This document shows positions 45,336 through 54,675 of a stretch of DNA of 64,000 bases, in pieces. The position numbers were made by a program, and so were the translations under genes. Position 1 is the stretch's first letter, and each line of letters begins with the position of its first letter. Source of the DNA: Terfezia claveryi (Eukaryota; Ascomycota; Pezizomycetes; Pezizales; Pezizaceae); contig WHUX01000012.1 of NCBI GenBank assembly GCA_015179025.1, positions 496,001 to 560,000 on the forward strand. Reading direction: 5' to 3'. The notes below the pieces were generated by a model. The model saw nothing but the letters and a program-made list of their open reading frames with translations. It had not been told where the DNA came from and made no database searches.

Positions 45336-46475
45336 TTTTTGCCTACCTGGGACGTATGTCTTGAGATGAGTAGTGATATCGCCATAGGTAAGTCCACTCT
45401 TCATCTGGATATTTTTAATAAGAGTATTGTAGTAGGACGGAAGAGTGGCTAGCAGAAATGTCTCTTTAGCTTGGTCATTTTTGCTTAAGCCTGTCAATAT
45501 TGTTCCGAATTCTTTAAGGTCATCTGGGATCGTCCCTCCCAGCATAGATCTCATAAATCCCCACTTTTTGTCGAACTCGCTAATATGTTCTTCGATTGAA
45601 CTATTTCTATCGTCATAGCTGAGTTTGATAACTCCAATAAGTAGAGCTCTAAGTGTGGTGACAGTCTTGCCTTCGAATTTGGCCTTCAGCTCTTTATAGG
45701 CTTCGTTAGCTGTTTTGGCTAGTCCGATGATATCTACAACCTCTTTCTCGCAATTTCTTTTCATTGTAAGGATTGCGAAGTTGTTGTCTTTCTTCCAAGC
45801 TTTAGCATCTGCATCTCTGGCTTTTCCAGTGGCTGTAGAATCTGGATCTTAGACATCTCCAGTGATGATTTCCCATATTGTCTCATCTTTGTGTTCATAG
45901 CTGCTAAGCGTTTGCTCAATGGATAGTATCCACTGAGCATAGTCCTGTTGTCCGCTAAGCTTGGGCTCAATCTTTGGGATTGATCGTTCTTTGGACATGG
46001 TTACTGGAGGTGGTGTTGGTGAATCTGGTGGTGGAGGAGGTGGAGTTCTTGCTCTTCGCCCTCTTCTTCATTGGATCTGAACATTGACTAGGAGATTTGG
46101 ATATTCAACTTCATGTTCTGATTCAGTTTCTGGGGCGGGTCCTGCTGTGCTGCTCATTTAGATGAGCGCTGGGTATATTTGATTGAAGCTTATTAACTTG
46201 TCCTCGTACTGGATTTCTTCGTCCAGTAGAGATGCTTCTGCTTCTTGGGTGTCAAGGTCGGTTAAGAGGTTTCCGAACTCTTGATGGTTTCCTTTCGCTG
46301 CTAATGCCTCGTTGTATAGCCCACTTTTCCATAATTCCTGTTCTAGGTATTCGGTGTCTGACAGCGATTCTCTTGGGGTTGTGGTGATTTCTGAAGATTT
46401 ATTTCCGGAGAGATTTTTGAAGAGTTGCTTGTTCTGACGGTTTATTTTCTTTGACCAGGATCGGTATGTAGGCAT
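45336..46475 (-). pseudogene. Copia gag (UBN2-like) region
   Basis: ATG 46475 opens MPTYRSWSKKINRQNKQLFK. After a TAA at 46158 and other stops come KLSGQQDYAQWILSIEQTLS, MKRNCEKEVVDIIGLAKTAN, EHISEFDKKWGFMRSML and DITTHLKTYVPGRQK, the usual copia Gag order. The frame is then cut by the nested element. Confidence 0.85.
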
Positions 46476-46616
46476 ATGCGGAGTTTCGCAGGGTTTCTCT
46501 ATGTTGCAACGATAGGGCGGCCATGGCTTTGGGCTTCTGCTTTCTGAACGGCAGTGTTACTGGGTTGGTACCACAGATATCTCAACTGTCTTTTGTTCTT
46601 ATTGCTTTTGCCTTGA

Positions 46617-46633
46617 GCGCCGGGCTCATAACC
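46617..46633 (-). other. Primer binding site, initiator-tRNA-like (half-tRNA type)
   Basis: The plus strand GCGCCGGGCTCATAACC directly abuts the 5' LTR. It resembles the anticodon-stem region of fungal initiator tRNA-Met (CAU anticodon in context), the internal priming mode known from Drosophila copia. Confidence 0.65.
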
Positions 46634-46926
46634 TGTAAGATTACGAGGTTATGCAGCGAAGGAATCGTGAAGATAATTGATCGTGTATATTCAGAAGAGG
46701 AGAGATATCTAGATATCGCTATAGACTTATTGCTATGGTCCCAGTGCTCTGCTACAAAAGAGATGTTTTTCCCGCGTACTTTCTGGCTCTTTTATCCTTC
46801 GCGGTATTTGCCCAATTTGCCATATTCGGATCCTGACTTCATACCCTGTTCCGCCCAATTGGCCATTCTGGGATATCCTGCATTTCCCGTGATATCGGCT
46901 TATGCCACGTGAGAGTATTTCCCACA
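46634..46926 (-). repeat. Copia 5' LTR (right on + strand)
   Basis: Partner of 40000-40292, followed by the target duplication AAAAG. Confidence 0.95.
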
Positions 46927-46931
46927 AAAAG

Positions 46932-47330
46932 ACGGATTACTCTGTTCAACGAAATTATATATAAAGCTGCCGCAATTTCCATCTACCAATGGCACCTTGA
47001 TAAAATCCCATAACTGATTCTTAATCGCCACCACAAAAATCAGACTCTCTCCTTTTACGTCCGTGGCCGCGGTATTCATGTAAAGGTGGCATATATCCGT
47101 TGTGTCCTTTCGAGCCTGTTGAAACTCCCTCCGTATATTGCTTTCCTTGCACTCTGTTCCACCGCTGCGTGTGCTACCTCTCCGCTATGATCCATGACTG
47201 CTCCAATTGCTCCACAGAATCCTGCGGCTGTGCTCCACCCTTCTGCTGCATTCTATATTTGCACAGAGATGTTATGGAAAAGGAGGTTGATGCCTCAGAG
47301 GAATTTGAATACCTGTGGAGGAGAGAGCTT
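46932..47330. other. Flank between copia element and PEX7 copy, no gene
   Basis: Short matches to the spacer near 37400-37460 (CAGACTCTCTCCTTT and ATTGCTTTCCTTGCACT) indicate that it is part of the duplicated block. No coding pattern. Confidence 0.4.
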
Positions 47331-47655
47331 GTTGGAGCCTGCATTGGGCGGGGGTATTGATGGGGTGGGAGTTATGATATGAGTATAAGGAATTGGGAGG
47401 ATGGATGGGGGGGAGATCGGGGCGGGGGTACTGGGAGCGGTACGGGAGGGATGAAGGGGAGGGTGAGTGGGGGTGGGGGGAGGCTGTTGGGGGTGATGGA
47501 TAAGCATACAGAGTTTGTGGCGGGGCTGGATTGGTGTTTGTTTGGGGGGAGGGGTGGGCGGCGAGTGCGGGAGGGTGTGGGGTAGTCTGGTTGGCACAAG
47601 CCCCCCGCAAAAGGTGTGGGATGCCAATCAGGTTGTGGCGGGGATGAGGCGGTGA
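47331..47655 (+). pseudogene. PEX7 3'-end copy, dead
   Basis: Begins abruptly at GTTGGAGCC, matching 36046 onward. It has frameshifts and stops throughout, retains [12 protein letters not shown] at the end, and contains a 30-bp foreign insertion at 47583-47612. Only the last ~100 codons were duplicated, so it cannot form a propeller. Confidence 0.9.
47574..47620. mobile_element. 30-bp micro-insertion starting TAGTCTGGTTGGCAC in the PEX7 copy
   Basis: GGTGTGGG precedes and follows a 30-bp segment (47583-47612) that is absent from the parental sequence near 36300. It begins with the family 15-mer. The parent has a natural GGTGTGGGTGTGGG, so the duplication is not unambiguous. Confidence 0.55.
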
Positions 47656-47681
47656 AGGAGTGGATAGGTAAGGGACTTTTA

Positions 47682-47738
47682 GAGGGGGGGGACGGGGAGG
47701 GGGAGGGGGAGGGGGAGGGGGAGGGGGAGGGGAAGGGG
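47682..47738. repeat. (GGGGGA)n tract
   Basis: About seven GAGGGG/GGGGGA units in tandem on the plus strand, expected to be able to form G-quadruplexes. The parental position after PEX7 has only a short G-rich run. Confidence 0.85.
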
Positions 47739-47759
47739 ATTATAACCGATGTGGAAGTA

Positions 47760-48130
47760 GTTTATTGATGTTTGGGTAACGCGGGAACTTTTGGAGTCGT
47801 CTGAAAATGTGATGTTGGGTCCTCGATATTATCACTATTCCTCATGTGTCGGAGTTTCAAACATAAAATTCTAATGCAAAAACGTCCATGATGCACTCCA
47901 CCCATCATAAAAAAATTAAAAAAATAAAAAAAATCAAAAAAAAATCCCACGTTATCAGTATTCTTGATTCTCAATACATTTATGGGTTGCATTTTGATAG
48001 AGAAACTTTAAGTGAGGGTATCGTTACATTCGTGTATGCATTTTTGAGCTCGGATTGCACATATGTACATAAGTTGTGCAGTGCATACATATGCATTAAT
48101 ATGCATGAATGCACCTTAAATAAAACACCA
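47760..48130. repeat. Intergenic spacer repeat, copy C
   Basis: Third copy of the spacer, here directly joining the PEX7 remnant and the intact GPI19 gene. It probably reflects the ancestral arrangement. Confidence 0.75.
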
Positions 48131-48225
48131 CAGCTATACGGTCTCCAATGCAATTCAACATTCCCAATTGCACATAAGCCTGATTCCTGTTCTCTCCAAT
48201 CGACCTCCCCCCCCTCCTCTACACA

Positions 48226-49488
48226 ATGTCCTTCTCCCCGGAGACCACCCGCCTCCGTGGCTCTCGGGGACCCACAAACTCCCGCACATCTACCAACAAC
48301 AAATCTCAACCACCCGAGCTCTCCTCAGACTCCGAATATGACTCTTCGTCCTCATCCTCCTCCACCACCTCCAACCGACCCTCCTTCCTTCTCCAACCTA
48401 CCTCCCTCTATCCCCCCTTCTACAACCGGCCGCCAACCCCCCTCCCCCCAAGCCCAAGCCTAACCTCCCTCCTTCTCCCCCACCGTACCCCCTCAGTACA
48501 TACTCTCTCAGCTCCCCCTTCCCCTCGGCACACACCTCTCCATTCCCCGGACCACTCCCCCTCCGCCTCAGATACCGAATCAATCCCTCACAGAGCTCGT
48601 GCAGCCCCATCGGCAACCTCCACCGCCACCTCTACAACGACCAATTCCGCTGGCCCCCTCACCACCGACTCTTCCCTCGCCTTCTCCTCCCACTTCGCCT
48701 CCCAAACCCCTCGCGCGTCTCCGCGAGTCCCAACATACGAATACTACGGTTTCGTTCTCTACCTCATCAGCACGGTCTCCTTCCTAATGTACATCCTCTG
48801 GAGCTACCTCCCCGCTCCAATGCTTCACGCAATTGGAATCCACTACTACCCAAGCCGATGGTGGAGCTTAGCACTTCCAAGCTGGCTAGTAGTGGCGGTG
48901 GGGTGGATTTATGTCGCGCTGGCGGGATATAATACGGGGTATCTCACGCCGGATCTAAACGCAGTGGAGGGAGTGGTAGATGGGGTGGCAAAGATTGCGG
49001 TGGTTAATTTTGAGAAGGAGAGGGAGAAGGGAGGGGAGAAGGGAGGGGACAAGGGAAGAGACAGAGAGAGGGACTGGAAGAAATTATGGAATAAGGGGAC
49101 AGATGGGGTTATAGATATACCTATTGGGGGGGTCTGCGAGGTGCTCTATGGCGAGGGAAGGGAATTGGAGGAGTGGGAAGTGTATGGGATTGACTCTGGC
49201 TCCGGCTACCATGGGCAATATGACGGCGAGGGGGGGAAGACGTTAATTTGGAATGCGGGTACAGGGGGCGATGGTCTAGGGATACTTGCTGGGGATGGGA
49301 ATGGTAACCACCAAGATGAGCGAGAGGAGTGGGTGAAGTTTAGAGAGCAGTTGAATTTGACTCAGAATCCGATGGGGGCGGAGGAGCATTCTTGGGGGAG
49401 GAATGGGGGTGCTCCGGGCGAGGGCGGGAAAGGGGGGAGGAGAAGTAAGAAGAGGGGGTCAGGTGGGAAGCAGCAAGGGAGGCGGTAA
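48226..49488 (+). CDS. GPI19: PIG-P domain protein, GPI-GlcNAc transferase subunit
   Basis: Subunit of the ER complex that starts GPI-anchor synthesis by moving GlcNAc to phosphatidylinositol. A single exon of 420 residues starts at ATG 48226. Residues 1-165 are a Ser/Pro/Thr-rich cytosolic extension. Residues ~172-245 hold the PIG-P hallmark: YYGFVLYLISTVSFLMYILW, the loop SYLPAPMLHAIGIHYYPSRW, then a second hairpin helix WWSLALPSWLVVAVGWIYVA and YNTGYLTPDLNA. The C-terminal ~170 residues are charged and Gly-rich with a basic end (KGGRRSKKRGSG). A truncated copy lies at 37890. Fungal homologues often carry such N-terminal extensions. Confidence 0.9.
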   Translation: MSFSPETTRLRGSRGPTNSRTSTNNKSQPPELSSDSEYDSSSSSSSTTSNRPSFLLQPTSLYPPFYNRPPTPLPPSPSLTSLLLPHRTPSVHTLSAPPSPRHTPLHSPDHSPSASDTESIPHRARAAPSATSTATSTTTNSAGPLTTDSSLAFSSHFASQTPRASPRVPTYEYYGFVLYLISTVSFLMYILWSYLPAPMLHAIGIHYYPSRWWSLALPSWLVVAVGWIYVALAGYNTGYLTPDLNAVEGVVDGVAKIAVVNFEKEREKGGEKGGDKGRDRERDWKKLWNKGTDGVIDIPIGGVCEVLYGEGRELEEWEVYGIDSGSGYHGQYDGEGGKTLIWNAGTGGDGLGILAGDGNGNHQDEREEWVKFREQLNLTQNPMGAEEHSWGRNGGAPGEGGKGGRRSKKRGSGGKQQGRR

Positions 49489-49855
49489 TTTGAAGGTACT
49501 ATAACTGTTTATATTGGTTTGCTTCTTGATTTTTCTCAGCATCAACGGACGGGAAAAATCGAGGTTACTGGCGTATTTTGGTCGGCTGGGGTTTGGGGAT
49601 ATACCATTTTCGAAATTAACTCTATATTTCTTGATAGTATTTTCTCTTTTCTTCTTGGTGGTTGGTATAAGCTTCACACACGTGTTTACATTAAAGTCAC
49701 TTTCTATAAGGTTTGAAGTCTACATCTTCACAAAAAGCAATAGTTTTGAAAGGTGGCCGTATTGAAGAAAAGAGAGGTAATTTGGTTATTAGCCCCTCAT
49801 CGCTCTCACTATCACTTTCCACAACATTCCTCGACCATTCAAGGTCAAACACATC
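49489..49855. other. Intergenic, no feature seen
   Basis: AT-rich interval between GPI19 and the secreted hypothetical gene; no gene or repeat noted. Confidence 0.5.
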
Positions 49856-50743
49856 ATGAAGCCCACTCTCCACTCCCCACTATCCCTCTCCCTCCCCCTC
49901 TTCCTCTTTCCCCTCCTCCCCCTCTCCGCTCCCGTGCCTGTGCCCAACTCCACGCCCTACAAATTTAGTTTCAACCTCCTCGGACTCAAGCCAGTGACGC
50001 TGTCCATCTCCCCCACCGCAATCCTCTCGCACTCGGAGCCCTTCCTGTACAAAACCACTACCACACTCGCCGCGTACCGGGACCCCGAGGACTTCTCCCG
50101 CGAGCCCAACCGGCTGCTCGAGCATAGAAAGAACACCCAGGCCCACGTGGACCAGAATGGGGTCCCGTGGGCGAGGCCCCCAGAGCCGGGGAGCGTGGAT
50201 ATGGAGAAGGTGCTGGATGAGAGGCATTATAGGAGGTATGAGGAGATGTTTAGGGATGGGACGGTGGTGGTTGAGGTTGGGCCTGAGGGAGAGAGGAGAC
50301 TGGTTTGGGCGGATGTGTGGGAAGTAGAAGAGGATGTGAGGAAGGAGGGGGTAAATAACAATAATAATGATGATGGTGGCGGGGGAGGTGGCGGGGAAGG
50401 ACCAGATGATGGCTCTCGGGAGAATGAGAGTTCAGTTAGTGATAAGCCTGCCCCCGACTCCCACCGCCGCCGCAAACCCGTCGACCCAACCTACGGCACC
50501 GACATGCTCTCCCTCCTAGGCAAAAACAACGGCATGGAGAAAGACCCCTCTTCCGGAAAAACCACGTTTGAAAAGTACCTCGATGGGGAAATCGATACTT
50601 CGCAGCAGAGTATCTTCGGAAAGGACATTCCCCGGGAATATAGTGATGATGAGGCAGTGAGGGCAAGGTATGGATTAAGTTCTGCCCCGGCGAAGAAGAA
50701 GAAGATGGTTAGTGGTGAGGTGGTGAAGGAACGTCAATTGTGA
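49856..50743 (+). CDS. Hypothetical secreted protein
   Basis: ATG 49856 opens 295 residues with a Leu/Pro-rich signal-type N-terminus (SLSLPLFLFPLLPLSAPVPV). A moderately structured region follows to about residue 165 (YRDPEDFSREPNRLLEHRKN, MEKVLDERHYRRYEEMFRDG), then a low-complexity Asn/Gly/Glu stretch, and a C-terminal region with TYGTDMLSLLGKNNGMEKDP and IFGKDIPREYSDDEAVRARY. I do not recognise the family. Just after the stop, another frame (about 50741-50859) still looks coding (ETPEWRDEDYVRLAGCLVLR) and ends TAG, so the true C-terminus may be displaced by a frameshift or a missed intron. Confidence 0.6.
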   Translation: MKPTLHSPLSLSLPLFLFPLLPLSAPVPVPNSTPYKFSFNLLGLKPVTLSISPTAILSHSEPFLYKTTTTLAAYRDPEDFSREPNRLLEHRKNTQAHVDQNGVPWARPPEPGSVDMEKVLDERHYRRYEEMFRDGTVVVEVGPEGERRLVWADVWEVEEDVRKEGVNNNNNDDGGGGGGGEGPDDGSRENESSVSDKPAPDSHRRRKPVDPTYGTDMLSLLGKNNGMEKDPSSGKTTFEKYLDGEIDTSQQSIFGKDIPREYSDDEAVRARYGLSSAPAKKKKMVSGEVVKERQL

Positions 50744-51259
50744 TGAGGCCCCGGAGACGCCAGAGTGGAGGGATGAGGACTATGTGAGATTAGCGGGGTG
50801 TTTGGTGTTAAGGGATCAGGTTAGGGGGCCGTATAGGACAAAGATGCCGGGTTTGAGTTAGGGGATGTGGGGGATTTTTGTAGAACGGAAGGGAAGGCCA
50901 TACTTGCCTCTAGAGAGCTCTTGCTGCGTGCACGCAAACAGACTCTGGTTCAAAGTGCTGAGCGAGGTGTAGATATAATTTCGTGGATAAGAAGATTCAG
51001 GGTAATTTGTTCAAAGCCGGTTTTATCGTCTGCAGAGTCTGTTTGTTGTTTATACTTCTTCTGACTATTTCGTATACTTTTCATATGTTGAGGCGGGTTA
51101 TTGAAATAAAAAAAATACATACGAATATTCCAGGCGAGCCAGTCCTCAAACTCCCATCAGAGCCAAATATAAACTTGTACAAACGCCCAAACGCCTCAAC
51201 TAAACACCCCGCTTTAAAAACATGCAACGAAAGACCCACCATAATTTCCACAAACAAGA
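50744..51259. other. Convergent intergenic region
   Basis: 3' region shared by the secreted hypothetical and MDM12. The first ~115 bases may be coding in a shifted frame; the rest shows nothing. Confidence 0.4.
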
Positions 51260-52649
51260 TCACAGTAAAAACGTCCACGTACTCGGAAACACAAACTCCT
51301 CCTCAAATATCCTCCTCACCTGCTCCAAGACAAACCGCTCTACCTTGCCCACATTCTTCAGCACCTGCTTCCCCTTCCCCTTCTCTCCAATCTCACTCTC
51401 CACCTTAATCTCCTTCAACATTCCCCCCTGGAACCTTGCTCCCATAGCCACCTCCCCCCCTGCACTACCTGGAATCGGACTCATGACTCCTCCTCCGGGG
51501 GTATTCGCTTCGGACTCAGGCACCCCCGTGGTGGTAAAATTCGCAGGCAAATCCTCTGTAGCTTCTTCCTCTAGAAAGCAGAAATGAAGGCGCCGCCCTA
51601 TCCACGCTAAACAAGCGACTCCGTCAAAGGCCATTCCCGTGACTACGAGCCGCACGGGGAGGGAGACGAAACTCCGGGCGGGGTAATCGAGGAGGAGCTC
51701 GGTGGTGAGTTCGATGCGGATGTCGCCGGCGTATTTTACCCGTGCGGTGATTTGGATGTCTGACGAGGCCCGAGGGCGGCGTGGTGGAGGGGTGGAGCAG
51801 GGGTAGGAGAGCGAGGAGGGAGTCGTGGAGAGGAGCTTGGCGAGGGGAGTGAGGAGAGTGAGCTACTTGGGGATGAGGATGGTGAGGACCCTCCCCGCCG
51901 CCGCACATGGTGGTGGTCGTAGGAGTGCTGGTAGTGATGCGGTGATTGGAAAGGTAAAGGTGCAGTAGGCGTAGCTGCTCCGCTGAAACCGGACGACAGC
52001 GCAGAGTGGAAGAAGTGCAGATTGGAGGAAGTGGGGTTGAGAACGGGAATAGTGGAGTGGAAACTCCGCCTTGCCGGAATGAATCTGAGGCAGACCTGAA
52101 CCCTGCCATTCCTGGGCTGCGGTGTTGGGTATTATGGTGGTGTTGATGTGGGTATGGGTACATTTGATGCTGTGGATGTAGAGGCGGAGGAGGCGGAGGA
52201 GGAGGAGCTACCGGGGGAATCCCACTCCGTAAACCAACTGCCGCAGGAGGACTCTGCATTCTCATTAACCCAGTTCTATCCCCCCTCTCCCTCTCCCTCT
52301 CCTTATCATTCCTCAATCTCCTCCTCATCTCCCTCTCTAGCCCCAATCCCTCCTCATCATCTTCAAACGCCATCTCCCCTTCTAACCCTCCATGCTCACC
52401 CCTACCTTCCACCTCCTCATCACTCTCATCATCATCCTCATAAAACTCCACAAACGGATCCCCAATACCCCGAATCTCTACATCTGGCGCAACGCTTCCA
52501 AAGTCGAAGGAGATGACTTCCACACTCTGGATGAACTTGGGGAGGGCGACGCACTGGAATTTATCGTGGATGAAGTCACGGATTTGAAGAGCTAGGGCGG
52601 CGCCGTCGGGCCCGGTAGTGAAGGCGTCCCAGTTGATGTCGATGGACAT
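51260..52649 (-). CDS. MDM12: Mdm12, ERMES complex subunit (two frameshifts)
   Basis: SMP-domain lipid-transfer component of the ER-mitochondria encounter structure. ATG 52649 opens [20 protein letters not shown] and [20 protein letters not shown], the classic Mdm12 N-terminus. Mid-protein [20 protein letters not shown] is in a second frame. The C-terminal SMP half ([70 protein letters not shown]) is in a third. The two shifts (near 52050 and 51765) are each repaired by one extra C or G in a short run. About 460 residues would result, normal for the family with its usual low-complexity insert. This is either an assembly error or a recent pseudogene; the SMP residues look otherwise conserved. 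Confidence 0.85.
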
Positions 52650-52894
52650 TGTTGTAGTGAGGCAAGACGGGTTGTTGACGTCGATGGATGTCAGGTTGTC
52701 AGGTTGAGCAGAATGCAAATCAGCTGACTTGCATAGGAAAATGCAAGCGCATAAGCAAACAACAGGATATAATCTAACGGTATTAGAAATCTAAGCTACA
52801 AATCTACATCTGTAAGAGTGTCTACTGTATATACAATAAAATTTTTCTGGCACAAAGACCAACAGCAATCCCCGACGCCGGACCTTACACGCCA

Positions 52895-54388
52895 TTAACT
52901 CCTCCCAGGGGTCTTCCCCAACAAGCCCTCAACCCACCTCAATGCCCAAGCAGTCGAGTCCACTCCACATGCTTTCATCGCATCCACAATAGTTTTACCA
53001 TCAAACTTCTTTCCCTCGAGCGTCTCATGCATCCGCTCCACATCGACTCTCACATCCCTCACCTCCATCCCCTCCGGTACCCCCAGCCCCACCCCCGTAA
53101 TCACTCCCTTCTCACTTGTAATCTGCACCATCGGTATATCCGGCTTTCCAAATCTCCCGGTGGTACCGGTGTTGCTGCCTGCATTGACCCCTCAATAAGC
53201 CCAGACAGCGGAATCGAAAACGTAAATTTCGGAGTCTGATCAAACATCCACACCATACTCTCCAACTCCTCCTTCCCGTCCCTAATCTCTTGTACCCTCA
53301 GCGCCTCTTCCTCCGTAACATAACATACAGCTACTGTCCCTGCGTCTCCCTTTTCTCCCCCAGCTTTCCATACTTCCCCACCCTTCCCACCACTACAAAC
53401 CGCATACTTCCTCCCCCATGCCCTCCCCACCTCCTCCGCAAATCCCACAACCCCCCCATCAACCTTAACATTCTCAATTGGGCTCCTAATACTCGCAACT
53501 CCCCTCCCCTTAATCCACCCTCTCGCCTCAGAATTAATATACTTCTTTACTCTCCCCAGCTCAGTCTCAATCAACATCGTCCCATGGTGCAACGCCGTCG
53601 TTCGGTTAAGTTTATACGCTGACCCAGACAGCTTTACCTCTGGCACCTTCCCCCCTTCCCCTCCTACACTTACTCCCCCAGCAGCCATAACCACATCGTG
53701 ACGTTCGTTACTCTCACCCCACGATCAACCGCCCCCCGAGCTCAAGCGCCTCAGCCACCATCTCCGCGTGTGTGTCCCGAGTAAACCCCAGCGCAGGAAC
53801 GATAGCAGAGTAATTCACATTCCCTAGATCATGAAAAACCGTGCCACCCCCGCTGCGTCTTCGCAGGAGGGATACTTCATCTGCAGCACCCCCACCCCAT
53901 GCAGCGTCTGTCTGTGTCCGTGAAGATAGTATATTCGGCAAATTGACCTCTGTCCAAGGATTCTGATTCCTTCCAATAACCACACACGGGGAATTGACAT
54001 AGAGCATCAATATTACCGGATGCTCATACTCCCCCAGCCTCTTGCCCTCTTTCCCAAGCTCCTTCTGCCTCCGCTCCCACGCCCTCGCATTCGCAGCGCA
54101 ACTCTGAAATATATGCTGCTCTGTAGCAAGGTTGATGAATGGATTAGTCGAAGTGGAAACGAAACATTGGAATTTCGGATTTCGAGTCTGCGCTGAGGGA
54201 GTGGGGAGGAGAAGGTCGACGAGGGTCCATTTTGTGGAGTATTTCTCTTTGAGGGTGGAGAGTGGAGAGAGCACATGCAGGGTGCGGGTGGAGTGGAAGA
54301 GCCGTAGGCAGGTAGGGGAGTAGGCGTATTGGAGGTGGGAGGGGCGCGATTGGCAGAGGAGATGGAGGGGTCCTCGGGAGGGTGACAT
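52895..54388 (-). CDS. AIM22: Lipoate-protein ligase (Aim22/LplA type), with frameshifts
   Basis: Mitochondrial enzyme that attaches lipoate to dehydrogenase E2 and glycine-cleavage subunits. ATG 54388 gives a basic, Ser/Leu-rich presequence. Catalytic-domain motifs follow: PFINLATEQHIFQS, NSPCVVIGRNQNPWTEVNLP, SLLRRRSGGGTVFHDLGNVN and, in the next frame, KLSGSAYKLNRTTALHHGTM, which binds lipoyl-AMP. The C-terminus has KFDGKTIVDAMKACGVDS. Frame is lost near 53725, 53700 and 53160; one added G or A in a short run repairs each. All motifs are present and well kept, which argues against long-standing decay. It lies 245 bp downstream of the MDM12 start on the same strand. Confidence 0.85.
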
Positions 54389-54675
54389 TTCAATTGGAGG
54401 GGGTAGATCTCTATGTTCCAGGGACAAGTAATTGAGGTGCCAAGGTTTACTCTGGATTCAGGGTAATTCGGCTGAAGTACCAAAGAGACTACCAGTAGTA
54501 AAGAGGCATCCCTAATGAAGTGCTAATACAAAAAGTACATATGAAAAAGGATTTCACCGACACATCAAAGAAACCTTTGCCCCTTCTAACGCACCACTAT
54601 ACGCCTAATTTTTTTTCGATTCACTCCTTACACGCCGTCCCGTTCTCGCCGTCCCGTTCTCATTCGCGCAGCATG

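Larger units (their letters stand above)
40000..46926 (-). mobile_element. Ty1/copia LTR retrotransposon, full length, coding-dead
   Basis: Two 293-bp LTRs (40000-40292 and 46634-46926), each TG...CA, differ at about one base. They are flanked by the 5-bp target duplication AAAAG (39995-39999 and 46927-46931). The body reads on the minus strand in the order gag, zinc knuckle, integrase, reverse transcriptase, RNase H, which is the copia order. A purine tract AAGAGGGAG abuts the 3' (left) LTR, and a primer site abuts the 5' (right) LTR. Gag is interrupted by a nested 1.6-kb LTR element at 43691-45335. Many in-frame stops make the element non-autonomous. Confidence 0.95.

Noticed and set aside
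48599..48787. Overlapping plus-strand ORF rich in Pro/Ser inside GPI19
   Set aside because: Frame shadow of the intact PIG-P gene with low-complexity composition.
52148..52516. Plus-strand 122-codon ORF inside MDM12
   Set aside because: Antisense shadow of the acidic and Pro-rich insert of MDM12.
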